Source: a virus
DNA length: 22,282 nt
Direction: 5' to 3' (one strand)
Virus record (IMG/VR): IMGVR_UViG_3300025652_000622
Span: 1-22,282 of that record
Made by a program: the position numbers and the translations under genes. The notes under the pieces are model-generated. The model saw nothing but the letters and a program-made list of their open reading frames with translations, ran no database searches and had not been told where the DNA came from. This document shows positions 1-5,599 of this stretch, in pieces (position 1 is the first letter of the stretch; each line of letters opens with the position of its first letter).

Positions 1-40
1 GAAAACGTTTCATTTCTTCTGAGTACCAGTGATTAGCCAT
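1..40 (-). CDS. Start of an unidentified gene, cut by the left window edge
   Basis: An ATG at 40-38 opens a frame beginning MANHWYSEEMKRF that runs off the window. The leader has a good SD (AAGGAGC) supplied by the last codons of the preceding gene, so the two genes look translationally coupled. Only 13 residues are visible and nothing can be said about function. Confidence 0.6.
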   Translation of the reverse strand, partial: MANHWYSEEMKRF

Positions 41-45
41 TTTAT

Positions 46-240
46 TTAAGCTCCTTTGTTTAGTTCATAGTTCAAGTTTTCTAGATAAGATATCGTAATC
101 TCTTCTTGTCGTTGTTCACGGCTAATATTACTATCAGGGTTCTCCTTGAACTCTTCCTCTGCCCAGATATAGAGGATTGCTTTGGTAAGCCCAATCAGTT
201 CTTCTTCTGAGTAGGTCAAAGTGCTTTTCTTGTAAGACAT
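46..240 (-). CDS. Hypothetical protein, 64 aa
   Basis: Small acidic protein with no motif I recognise. The start is supported by an AAAGGAA SD about 6 nt upstream. The middle is rich in Glu with helical character (residues about 11-32 and 43-60) and there is no membrane segment. It lies 15 nt after the previous gene and its final codons provide the SD of the next one, so it belongs to the replication-side operon downstream of the ssDNA-binding protein. Function unknown. Confidence 0.75.
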   Translation of the reverse strand: MSYKKSTLTYSEEELIGLTKAILYIWAEEEFKENPDSNISREQRQEEITISYLENLNYELNKGA

Positions 241-255
241 GGTATTTCCTTTTGA

Positions 256-534
256 TTAATCATCTATGTCGTTGTAGTTTAGAACTTCAACTAGCTGCCC
301 TGTGAAAGGTACTAACTCTACATACCAGCGGATTCGATTAACGACCCCTCCCAGGCGGAAAGAAACAAGCTCAACTACCTTTATCATGTCTCTTACTGAA
401 TGTGCTGACATATAGAGGTGAGGGTCATTTCGTGTTTGGTAGTACGAAGGGTTATCGAGCATTTCTTGAGGGTTGTCTAAGTTGTCTTGGTCCATCATAA
501 AGAACCGTGCGATTTCTAAGCCTTTATATCTCAT
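256..534 (-). CDS. Hypothetical protein, 92 aa
   Basis: A 92-residue soluble protein with an ATAAGGAG SD before the start. The N-terminal half is Asp/Asn/Tyr-rich. The C-terminal half (about 45-90) contains alternating hydrophobic stretches and the segment VVNRIRWYVELVPF, suggesting a small beta-rich fold. I do not recognise a family. It sits between the deoxyribosyltransferase-like gene (12 nt gap) and the 64-aa gene in one polycistronic run. Confidence 0.75.
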   Translation of the reverse strand: MRYKGLEIARFFMMDQDNLDNPQEMLDNPSYYQTRNDPHLYMSAHSVRDMIKVVELVSFRLGGVVNRIRWYVELVPFTGQLVEVLNYNDIDD

Positions 535-546
535 TAGTAGTACTCC

Positions 547-987
547 TTATAGAGAATAGTCAATAGCAGCATCAATAGCGTCTTGAAGCGAGTCGTGTAC
601 TTCAGTAGCCATGGCTGTCATAAACGGGTTTAACTTGTCTTCTGGGTTCTTGAACATGATGATGATCTTATTCTTCATGTGTGAGAACATAACCTCTGCC
701 GCTGTTCCTTGTGCTTTAGCGTGAGGGTGGTCTCGCATGTCTGTCAAGAGTACTTCACAACGAGCAATGTCACGAAGGTCTTGACGGAAGATTCGGTTGG
801 CTATGTTGTCTGATAACCCGTTGTCATCTAAGCTTTGCTCATGGAAGCTAATTCGGCGGGTAGGATCAAGACAGAAGACGTCAGCAGCCTCTAGTTGTTC
901 TGTAGCAATGTCCCGCCATCCTTTCATCTCTTTCCCAGTAAAGCCAGCCATTGGTCCAGCTAGATAGACTCCTCGTAGTAAGTTCAT
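547..987 (-). CDS. Nucleoside 2-deoxyribosyltransferase-like protein
   Basis: 146 aa. The sequence shows the layout of the nucleoside 2-deoxyribosyltransferase / DNPH1-like superfamily: an N-terminal strand ending in YLAGPM (residues 8-13), an Asp-rich helix with RQDLRDIARCEVLLTDM (68-84), and GTAAEV (94-99), whose E98 is the expected catalytic nucleophile. The following segment NKIIIMF is the next core strand. Family members cleave or transfer the glycosidic bond of deoxynucleosides or deoxynucleotides. In phages they are thought to serve nucleotide salvage or pools of modified bases; the substrate here cannot be read from sequence. Its start codon overlaps the stop of the preceding 54-aa gene (ATGA), so the two are translationally coupled. 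Confidence 0.8.
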   Translation of the reverse strand: MNLLRGVYLAGPMAGFTGKEMKGWRDIATEQLEAADVFCLDPTRRISFHEQSLDDNGLSDNIANRIFRQDLRDIARCEVLLTDMRDHPHAKAQGTAAEVMFSHMKNKIIIMFKNPEDKLNPFMTAMATEVHDSLQDAIDAAIDYSL

Positions 988-1148
988 ACTTCTTCTTCCT
1001 TATTTGTGATGCTTGCTGCTAAGTTCCAAGCCATTACAGCAGCGATACCCGCCATAGCTTTTTCTGAACCTTCAAGGTTATCAAGCCATGCGTGGAGTTC
1101 GTCCCAGCTAGCAGGGGTGTGAAAAAATCCTAACTCTGCGATCTTCAT
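984..1148 (-). CDS. Hypothetical protein, 54 aa
   Basis: Small ORF starting MKIAELGFFHTPASW and ending KEEEV. It fills the gap between the 102-aa gene and the deoxyribosyltransferase gene and shares an ATGA stop/start with the latter. The SD (AAGG, with a second AAGAG close to the start) falls in the last codons of the upstream gene. Residues about 31-47 form a hydrophobic, Ala-rich helix that is probably not a true membrane segment. Function unknown. The exact fit between flanking genes is the main evidence that it is real. Confidence 0.7.
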   Translation of the reverse strand: MKIAELGFFHTPASWDELHAWLDNLEGSEKAMAGIAAVMAWNLAASITNKEEEV

Positions 1149-1152
1149 ACTC

Positions 1153-1461
1153 TTAAAACCTTTCCATTACTTTTATATACAGTGGCTCATTTTCTTTCAA
1201 AGCTTCTTGAATCATTAACAATGACTTGTTAGCTTTTGTATTTCTAAGTTTAAAACGATCATAAGGTTTTCCTTTTGAGTTTAACTCTGTTAACTCATAG
1301 ATAAGCCCTCTTAGTGTTCTTCGGACACCTTCCAGTGTTAACTTATCTGTGAAACCTTCATAATAAATCTGCCCTGTTTTTTTGCTATAGACTCTATAAG
1401 CGAGCGAGCTATCTCCTAGAAACTCGTTATAAATACTTCCGAAGTTATTTGGCTTAGTCAT
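1153..1461 (-). CDS. Hypothetical protein, 102 aa
   Basis: Start chosen at MTKPNNFGSIYNEF (1461) because an excellent SD (CCAAGAGG) lies 8 nt upstream. The frame stays open to an ATG at 1512, but that ATG lies inside a repeated intergenic element and lacks an SD. The protein is basic, with DRFKLRNTKANKS near residues 66-78, and may bind nucleic acid, but I recognise no family. It follows the ssDNA-binding protein gene after a leader that carries repeats also found near 6.7-7.4 kb. Confidence 0.75.
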   Translation of the reverse strand: MTKPNNFGSIYNEFLGDSSLAYRVYSKKTGQIYYEGFTDKLTLEGVRRTLRGLIYELTELNSKGKPYDRFKLRNTKANKSLLMIQEALKENEPLYIKVMERF

Positions 1462-1477
1462 AGTATTACCTCTTGGT

Positions 1478-1492
1478 TGACGTATTTGATAA
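1478..1492 (-). repeat. 15-nt leader repeat, copy 1
   Basis: TTATCAAATACGTCA on the minus strand. It is identical to the 15 bases at 7391-7405, just downstream of the tape-measure terminator. Here it lies between the SSB gene and the SD of the 102-aa gene. Exact recurrence in two transcribed leaders suggests a regulatory or processing element; its role is unknown. Confidence 0.6.
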
Positions 1493-1497
1493 TAAAA

Positions 1498-1528
1498 GCA
1501 GTTTATACACATGCTTAGGTGTTTTTAT
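1498..1528 (-). repeat. Intergenic repeat with ACAC/GTGT arms, copy 1
   Basis: On the minus strand the core reads ACACCTAAGCATGTGT followed by ATAAACTGC. Related copies occur at 6724-6755 and 7094-7125. All three sit immediately after a stop codon and before the leader of the next gene. The ACAC and GTGT arms are conserved while the middle varies, as expected for a short dyad. Function is not clear: processing site, weak terminator or protein site. Confidence 0.6.
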
Positions 1529-2124
1529 TAAAAGTTTAGATCGTCGTTATCGTCCAGAGAATCACTAACTTGGTTATCCCCAATGGTAATGACTTTCATT
1601 TCAGTCATCTCGAAGGCGTCTTCTTGTGGCTTTTGCTCATACTTCAGGAGGTTAGTTACCTGAATAGCCATCAACATATTCGCACGACCCTCTTTACCTT
1701 GGTAGGTGTAGTCATACTGGAACAAACGAACGTTACCAGCAGAGCCGTTACCAACTTCCTTTGCGTTGATCGGTGTGAGATCACCACCGACCAGTTGTAC
1801 AGGGTTCTGTGCGGAACCATCTGCCTTAGTTACTTTCTTACGGACATTAACAGAGAAGTAAGGTTTACCTGTTTTCTCACACTTAACAACCTCACGAACT
1901 TTTTCGTTAAAGTCATCAATCATCGGTTGGCCACTAGCATCTTTAACAATGCGCTTTAGTGGTTTGAAGTTAATGCCTTCTTTGGCATAAGCTGCTGCTG
2001 CGGCCTTATCAGTGGTACGAAGCTGCACTTCCCAGTAGTCTGGCTTGCTAGGATCTACGTTCTTTACAGGACGCTCTGCATCAACTTTTACCCACCACAG
2101 TTCAACATTTTTTACGATAGCCAT
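1528..2124 (-). CDS. ssDNA-binding protein, T7 gp2.5-like
   Basis: 198 aa. The N-terminal about 180 residues look like an OB-fold core (KNVELWWVKVDAERP, DYWEVQLRTT, FSVNVRKKV). The C-terminus is a strongly acidic tail ending DDNDDLNF, residues about 188-198. An acidic tail capped by phenylalanine is the hallmark of T7 gp2.5, which uses it to contact DNA polymerase and primase-helicase. The protein would coat single-stranded DNA during replication and recombination. An AAGAGGAAAT SD precedes the start, and a short inverted repeat lies 37-58 nt upstream of the ATG. It lies downstream of the T7-type RNA polymerase, consistent with a T7-like replication module. The family call rests on size, tail and context. 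Confidence 0.8.
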   Translation of the reverse strand: MAIVKNVELWWVKVDAERPVKNVDPSKPDYWEVQLRTTDKAAAAAYAKEGINFKPLKRIVKDASGQPMIDDFNEKVREVVKCEKTGKPYFSVNVRKKVTKADGSAQNPVQLVGGDLTPINAKEVGNGSAGNVRLFQYDYTYQGKEGRANMLMAIQVTNLLKYEQKPQEDAFEMTEMKVITIGDNQVSDSLDDNDDLNF

Positions 2125-2160
2125 TATAGATTTCCTCTTGGTTTGTTTCTAGTATTTCGT

Positions 2161-2182
2161 TAAGGAACATTATTGTTCTTTA
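2161..2182 (-). promoter_or_regulatory. Inverted repeat in the SSB gene leader
   Basis: Nine-base arms (2161-2169 and 2174-2182) enclose a 4-nt spacer: a perfect GAACA/TGTTC core, one mismatch (G.T on the plus strand), then three more pairs. It lies between the 72-aa gene and the SSB start. It could be an operator or a structured leader; no U-tract follows, so it is not an obvious terminator. Confidence 0.45.
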
Positions 2183-2196
2183 GCGTCAGGTATTAT

Positions 2197-2415
2197 TTAG
2201 TCAAGGATTTCAACGAGATCCCAGTCTTTGCCCTCATCCTCAAGATACAGCTCTGCGTAGAACCTCTCATCTGCTTGACTTGGGTTTACAATTACTTCGA
2301 GGTATTCCCCTCCTGGGTCTACTGCTCGGACATAACCAATCTCTTCTAAGTCTTCAAAATTGATCTTGATAGTCTTACGCAAAAGCGAAGTCGGATTGGA
2401 GTACAGATTCGACAT
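2197..2415 (-). CDS. Hypothetical acidic protein, 72 aa
   Basis: Overlaps the 3' end of the RNA polymerase gene by 41 nt in a different frame, with an AAAGGAAC SD upstream of the ATG inside the polymerase coding sequence. It begins MSNLYSNPTSLLRKT and is acidic and beta-rich in its second half (EYLEVIVNPS, ERFYAELYLEDEG). Translational coupling to the polymerase is likely. Some T7-like phages encode small acidic inhibitors of host enzymes near the polymerase, but nothing here identifies such a role. Confidence 0.7.
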   Translation of the reverse strand: MSNLYSNPTSLLRKTIKINFEDLEEIGYVRAVDPGGEYLEVIVNPSQADERFYAELYLEDEGKDWDLVEILD

Positions 2416-4546
2416 TTAGTGTTCCTTTCTGAGGGGATAAGTCGAGAGCGTCTAGTTGTGTTAGGATGTCTTCTAGGGGTTCTGCTTGGTATAACTCAAC
2501 AAACTTCTGCCTAACGTGCAAGAACATGTGATTCATATTACCAGCATGACAACCAAAAGAATCATGAACAACGGTTGTAGTGTAGTCCGCATCGTGAATA
2601 CACATTGTTAGGTGAACAGCATCTAGGCTGTGCACTATGTTTGGTGCAGCGCCTGTTTTCTGTTTACTTTCGTTAAGAGTAGTTTCTTCCCACACTTGTA
2701 ATTGAACTTTAAGAAGCTCTTCACCGTATTTTAACTCGGTTCTTTTAGTTGTTGGTTTTCTGTAAGCTTGAAACACAGGGAAGTTTGTCACAGGCGAAAC
2801 CCAAGTCAAGTATACTTTCTTTTCGTTAGCTCTTTCAGCAAGAGTTTGAAATAGTCTTAGCATACGAGCAGGGCCCTTTAGCTCCTCATAGCAAGTCTGA
2901 TACACGAGAGAGCCCAGGAGGGCACCCCAGAGATGCTCCTTGTCCCTTAGATAAGGGGAGATATCCCTTGTATCCTCTATCACCTGTTGGCCCATACCGT
3001 AGGCTGTACCACCGTATCCCAGTGTCATAACGTTACGCTTTACAGTCTTACGTTGAATTTTCTTGTCTTGGATATTCGTCCAGTAAACAGGAAAGAGTTT
3101 TTCTCGCAAGCCTCTGTTTTGATTACGCCAAGTCTGAGCTGCTTGAAACGCTAGTGCCTTTCTTTCAGACTTGTCTGGTGCTTCTTGATACTCTTTTTGA
3201 AGCTTTGTTGCTGTTTGAAACACATCATTAAACTTGTTAATAGTTTCTGGGTCTAACTTGTTCTTTTTGTCTTCAAGGCTGTCCCAAGTCTTTTCTGCGA
3301 TAAACATGTAAACATCACCAGGAAGGTCTTGAGGAACCAAGTTAACCAGAGGGGCAACTTCATCATCTTGAGACATAGCAACAAGGTGTTGAACACCGTT
3401 ATTAGAGCCATCGATGTATACTGGTAAGCAACTTGGGAAGTCTTCTGGTTCGTTACCATCTCCATTCCAGTTAGAAACCATACTATGCTCATGACAAGCA
3501 GAAAGGAAGCTAAAAGGTTTATCAGCTTTCATCCAACCAGTATTTTTCATAGGGTTGTTAACATACGACATCATGTCGTCAAAGTTATCTAGAACCCACT
3601 GAGCACGGTCATCAAGACTAACCTTGTCATTCCCCCAAACGTTAGCAGTATGAACACACAACCAGTAGTAACCGTTTTCCCCTAGAGGCACCGCCTCGTC
3701 TAGCATTAGGATACCCTTTGCATTGTCACTAGACTGCTCGTGTAAGAAGGCTGTGTTAGGGTAGATGCGTCCACGGAAGTCTAGGTTATACAAGTGATAG
3801 AATGGTTTGTCTAGGTTCTTCTCTGCAAGCCTTTGGATAGCCTCTGCTTCGATAATTAACGAAGCCCGTTTAATTGGATCAATCTCCTTTGTGAACTTAA
3901 AAGGGTTTGACTCAGAGTGCATACACTGTTTGTAAACCTCAAAGACAGGTTGATTGATACGCCAAGCTGTATTATTTAGCTTATTTAGAGTATTAACAAT
4001 ATAGCTCATGTCATTCTTCTCAAAGTACTTTAGAGCGTCCTCATAGCCTTTCTTAATAACGCTAATACCTGTTGTAGAGTGATAAGCAGAACCATCCCAA
4101 GGCGCTGCTGGTGTATTTACAGGGAACATGTCACACTTTTCGGTGTCTACAAGATCCAGTAACTCCTTAATTGCTACCCAGTCTTTTGCGTAGATGAAGT
4201 AAGTTCTGTGTTTATCTTTCTTACCATTACGGTAGGTGTGTTTCTTACGATAGCCCAGTATCCCAAGCTCAATATAGCTAATCAGAACAAACCAGCCACC
4301 TTGAATGTCTAGCACACTGTTTTGTTTCTGACGTAGTTTCTGTCTTAACCTTCTACCAATACTACTAGCCACTTCTACTAGGCTGGAGTTTCTTTCTAAA
4401 CCCTTAAGGATGTGAGTGTAAGAGAACTCTACAATATCTCTCGCCCCCATTTCAGTTAAAAAGCTAGCTGCTTGTCTTTTGTCTAACATTCCTTGTCGAT
4501 AAGTTAAATCTTCCTCTAGTAGATCTAATACGGTTTTCTTAGTCAT
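2375..4546 (-). CDS. T7-family single-subunit RNA polymerase
   Basis: DNA-directed RNA polymerase of 723 aa. The catalytic core is intact: DFRGR (256-260, the DxxGR motif); motif A YIDGSNNGVQH with the metal-binding Asp at 379; motif B RKTVKRNVMTLGYG with Lys503 and Tyr511 (T7 K631 and Y639); VHSLDAVHL at 638-646; and motif C HDSF with Asp662 (T7 D812). The C-terminus SDFAFA matches the T7 'foot'. T7 RNAP is 883 aa; the shortening is mainly before the DxxGR motif, so promoter recognition and the N-terminal domain may differ. It should transcribe phage genes from its own promoters. The gene follows a terminator and has its own leader with an SP6-like sequence and a possible host-type promoter. 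Start supported by an AAGGAAGT SD. Confidence 0.95.
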   Translation of the reverse strand: MTKKTVLDLLEEDLTYRQGMLDKRQAASFLTEMGARDIVEFSYTHILKGLERNSSLVEVASSIGRRLRQKLRQKQNSVLDIQGGWFVLISYIELGILGYRKKHTYRNGKKDKHRTYFIYAKDWVAIKELLDLVDTEKCDMFPVNTPAAPWDGSAYHSTTGISVIKKGYEDALKYFEKNDMSYIVNTLNKLNNTAWRINQPVFEVYKQCMHSESNPFKFTKEIDPIKRASLIIEAEAIQRLAEKNLDKPFYHLYNLDFRGRIYPNTAFLHEQSSDNAKGILMLDEAVPLGENGYYWLCVHTANVWGNDKVSLDDRAQWVLDNFDDMMSYVNNPMKNTGWMKADKPFSFLSACHEHSMVSNWNGDGNEPEDFPSCLPVYIDGSNNGVQHLVAMSQDDEVAPLVNLVPQDLPGDVYMFIAEKTWDSLEDKKNKLDPETINKFNDVFQTATKLQKEYQEAPDKSERKALAFQAAQTWRNQNRGLREKLFPVYWTNIQDKKIQRKTVKRNVMTLGYGGTAYGMGQQVIEDTRDISPYLRDKEHLWGALLGSLVYQTCYEELKGPARMLRLFQTLAERANEKKVYLTWVSPVTNFPVFQAYRKPTTKRTELKYGEELLKVQLQVWEETTLNESKQKTGAAPNIVHSLDAVHLTMCIHDADYTTTVVHDSFGCHAGNMNHMFLHVRQKFVELYQAEPLEDILTQLDALDLSPQKGTLNVESVLQSDFAFA

Positions 4547-4573
4547 AGACTTCCTTTCTTAACAAGCTTTGTG

Positions 4574-4585
4574 ATAGTGTCACCT
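4574..4585 (-). promoter_or_regulatory. SP6-like phage promoter core upstream of the RNA polymerase gene
   Basis: The minus strand reads AGGTGACACTAT, identical to positions -13 to -2 of the SP6 RNA polymerase promoter. It lies 28 nt upstream of the polymerase start codon. The flanks differ from SP6 (the base at +1 would be A, not G). This would give an autoregulatory loop in which the phage polymerase transcribes its own gene. The match is seen in the sequence; activity is inferred. Confidence 0.55.
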
Positions 4586-4612
4586 TGTTTTATAAAGACA
4601 TTAGTTCATACG

Positions 4613-4641
4613 ATTAAAGAGATTACAGGTAATCAAAGCAA
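4613..4641 (-). promoter_or_regulatory. Possible host-type promoter with an operator-like dyad in the spacer
   Basis: The minus strand has TTGCTT (4641-4636), a 17-nt spacer and TTTAAT (4618-4613), a weak sigma70-like arrangement for transcribing the phage polymerase gene. The spacer contains a 6+6 bp perfect dyad, GATTAC-CT-GTAATC (4621-4634), placed exactly where a repressor would block RNA polymerase. The -35 match is only 3 of 6, so the promoter call is tentative; the dyad itself is plain. Confidence 0.4.
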
Positions 4642-4703
4642 AAATCAGTATGATTTGTATTAACAAGTTTTGTTTAACCTTTTGAAAAAAAAAAATAGTT
4701 TAT

Positions 4704-4731
4704 AAAACCCCCACCCCCGAAGGGATGAGGG
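4704..4731 (-). terminator. Rho-independent terminator after the HTH gene
   Basis: A 10-bp GC-rich stem (4731-4722 with 4717-4708) with a UUCG tetraloop is followed on the minus strand by TTTT and, after a short gap, a run of 11 T. Two pairs are G.U only on the minus-strand transcript, which supports this orientation. It separates the HTH gene from the RNA polymerase gene. Confidence 0.9.
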
Positions 4732-4741
4732 GTGTTTGTTT

Positions 4742-4975
4742 TTAACCGTTTAATCGTGGGTTGTTAGTATCAAGCGTTTTAACCCAGTTACGAACAGAGT
4801 CCCTGCAGCAACCAAGGTCATAGGCAACCTTAGCAATGCTCTCGCCGTTAATTACACGAGAAGCAGCAACAACACGTTCAGCGTTACTACGACCATTATA
4901 GGGTTGTCCCTTTTTAAGAGTGTAACGAGAGTTGCTATACATGGATGAGATAGTTGGGAAGTTACGAATAGCCAT
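4742..4975 (-). CDS. Small helix-turn-helix DNA-binding protein, 77 aa
   Basis: Residues about 32-70 (AERVVAASRVINGESIAK, then VAYDLGCCRDSVRNWVKTL) form a recognisable helix-turn-helix of the homeodomain-like / transposase-HTH type, with the turn around DLGCCRDS. The basic N-terminus (SRYTLKKGQPYNGRSNAER) could add DNA contacts. The gene is bracketed by terminators on both sides, so it is an independent transcription unit. It lies directly upstream of the polymerase leader that carries the GATTAC/GTAATC dyad, making it a candidate regulator of the polymerase; that link is inference. SD AAGGAGAT lies 7 nt before the ATG. Confidence 0.75.
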   Translation of the reverse strand: MAIRNFPTISSMYSNSRYTLKKGQPYNGRSNAERVVAASRVINGESIAKVAYDLGCCRDSVRNWVKTLDTNNPRLNG

Positions 4976-5003
4976 AAGAGATCTCCTTATTTATTGGCAT
5001 TAC

Positions 5004-5017
5004 AGACCCTGTGGTCT
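5004..5017 (-). promoter_or_regulatory. Small GC-rich hairpin in the HTH gene leader
   Basis: AGACC-ACAG-GGTCT on the minus strand: 5-bp arms and a 4-nt loop, placed right after a terminator and 29 nt before the HTH start codon. Its position resembles the TGATATA/TATATCA dyads before other small genes. It could be a promoter hairpin or a transcript-end structure. Confidence 0.4.
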
Positions 5018-5049
5018 AAAAGACCCTCCAACTTTTTAGGGCTGGAGGG
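5018..5049 (-). terminator. Rho-independent terminator before the HTH gene
   Basis: The minus strand has CCCTCCA (5049-5043), a 12-nt loop, TGGAGGG (5030-5024) and then TCTTTT. A 7-bp GC-rich stem followed by a U-rich tract is a standard intrinsic terminator. It ends transcription from the micro-gene cluster. Confidence 0.8.
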
Positions 5050-5067
5050 CTAGTTAAACAACAGGGA

Positions 5068-5110
5068 GGATTCCAATGAAATCCACGGAATCCACTCATC
5101 GAATGGATTC
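5068..5110 (-). promoter_or_regulatory. Overlapping inverted repeats able to form alternative hairpins
   Basis: Three related blocks lie upstream of the terminator. On the minus strand they are GAATCCA (5110-5104), TGGATTCC (5094-5087) and TGGAATCC (5075-5068). The middle block can pair with the first (7 bp) or with the third (7 bp), but not both. Mutually exclusive hairpins ahead of a terminator are typical of attenuators, though repeated protein-binding sites would look similar. Confidence 0.45.
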
Positions 5111-5118
5111 ACTGGATC

Positions 5119-5292
5119 TCACTGCTCCTGAAGTGTGGCTTCTTCGTCCACTTCTTCGTGATCACTCAAATGACTTACGTCAATGTAAGTGTGAGACCAC
5201 TTTTCATCAATTGCTTTAACAAGGTTGCTAAAGCTAATTGACTGCAAATGTTCTTTTTGCTCTTCTTCTGTGAGTTTCTTTTTAACGGCCAT
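5119..5292 (-). CDS. Hypothetical small charged protein, 57 aa
   Basis: Starts MAVKKKLTEEEQKEH and ends EEATLQEQ. It has a Lys/Glu-rich N-terminus and an acidic C-terminus with no membrane segment, probably helical. The ATG lies inside the last codons of the preceding 54-aa gene (11-nt overlap), implying coupled translation. It is the third gene of a run of three overlapping micro-genes after the lysis enzyme. No family recognised. Confidence 0.65.
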   Translation of the reverse strand: MAVKKKLTEEEQKEHLQSISFSNLVKAIDEKWSHTYIDVSHLSDHEEVDEEATLQEQ

Positions 5293-5446
5293 TAACTGTC
5301 TCCACTTTAATGTCGCCTACGTTTTGTAGAAACTGACTGCGAACAGCTTTAGCATAACGGTCTGCTTCAGACTTAGCTAAGAAAGACTTGTGGCAAATCA
5401 ATTTCAGGTCGAGGTCGTAGATGCCTACTTTGTAAACAGTGTTCAT
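5282..5446 (-). CDS. Hypothetical small protein, 54 aa
   Basis: Sequence begins MNTVYKVGIYDLDLKLICHK and continues SFLAKSEADRYAKAVRSQF. The strand-then-helix pattern suggests a compact alpha/beta mini-domain. Its ATG overlaps the TGA of the preceding 33-aa gene (ATGA) and the AAAGGAGAAG SD lies within that gene. No function can be assigned. Confidence 0.7.
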   Translation of the reverse strand: MNTVYKVGIYDLDLKLICHKSFLAKSEADRYAKAVRSQFLQNVGDIKVETVNGR

Positions 5447-5544
5447 TTGTCTTCTCCTTTAAGAAGGTATGGGGTGACGGCGTAGTCCGCAATAGCGGCT
5501 AGGAAAGGTGCAGCAAGAGCTGATAGTACAAGTACGTGTTCCAT
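5443..5544 (-). CDS. Hypothetical micro-protein with one membrane segment, 33 aa
   Basis: MEHVLVLSALAAPFLAAIAD is followed by YAVTPYLLKGEDK: a hydrophobic stretch (residues about 4-27) with a charged C-terminus. An AAAGGAAAACACT SD precedes the ATG and the repeat dyad at 5572-5588 lies just upstream. A short single-span protein right after a cell-wall hydrolase could be a lysis accessory or holin-like peptide, but nothing beyond topology and position supports that. Confidence 0.6.
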   Translation of the reverse strand: MEHVLVLSALAAPFLAAIADYAVTPYLLKGEDK

Positions 5545-5571
5545 AGTGTTTTCCTTTATGGATTGTTGTTT

Positions 5572-5598
5572 TGATATATGTTATATCATTATAGATGC
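5572..5598 (-). promoter_or_regulatory. Leader dyad element, copy 1 (candidate phage promoter)
   Basis: The minus strand reads GCATCTATAATGATATAACA and continues into TATATCA. The perfect dyad TGATATA-ACA-TATATCA (5572-5588) has a 3-nt loop and is preceded by CATCTATAA. The same element occurs before three other small genes (about 6650, 7020 and 7330). Here it begins 2 nt after the hydrolase stop codon and precedes the micro-gene cluster. This copy lacks the flanking ATAACCCAAG. Confidence 0.6.
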
Positions 5599-5599
5599 G

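Noticed and set aside
1570-1959. 129-codon plus-strand ORF opposite the SSB gene
   Set aside because: Antisense to a well-supported gene and the only strand switch in the region; no SD or motif.
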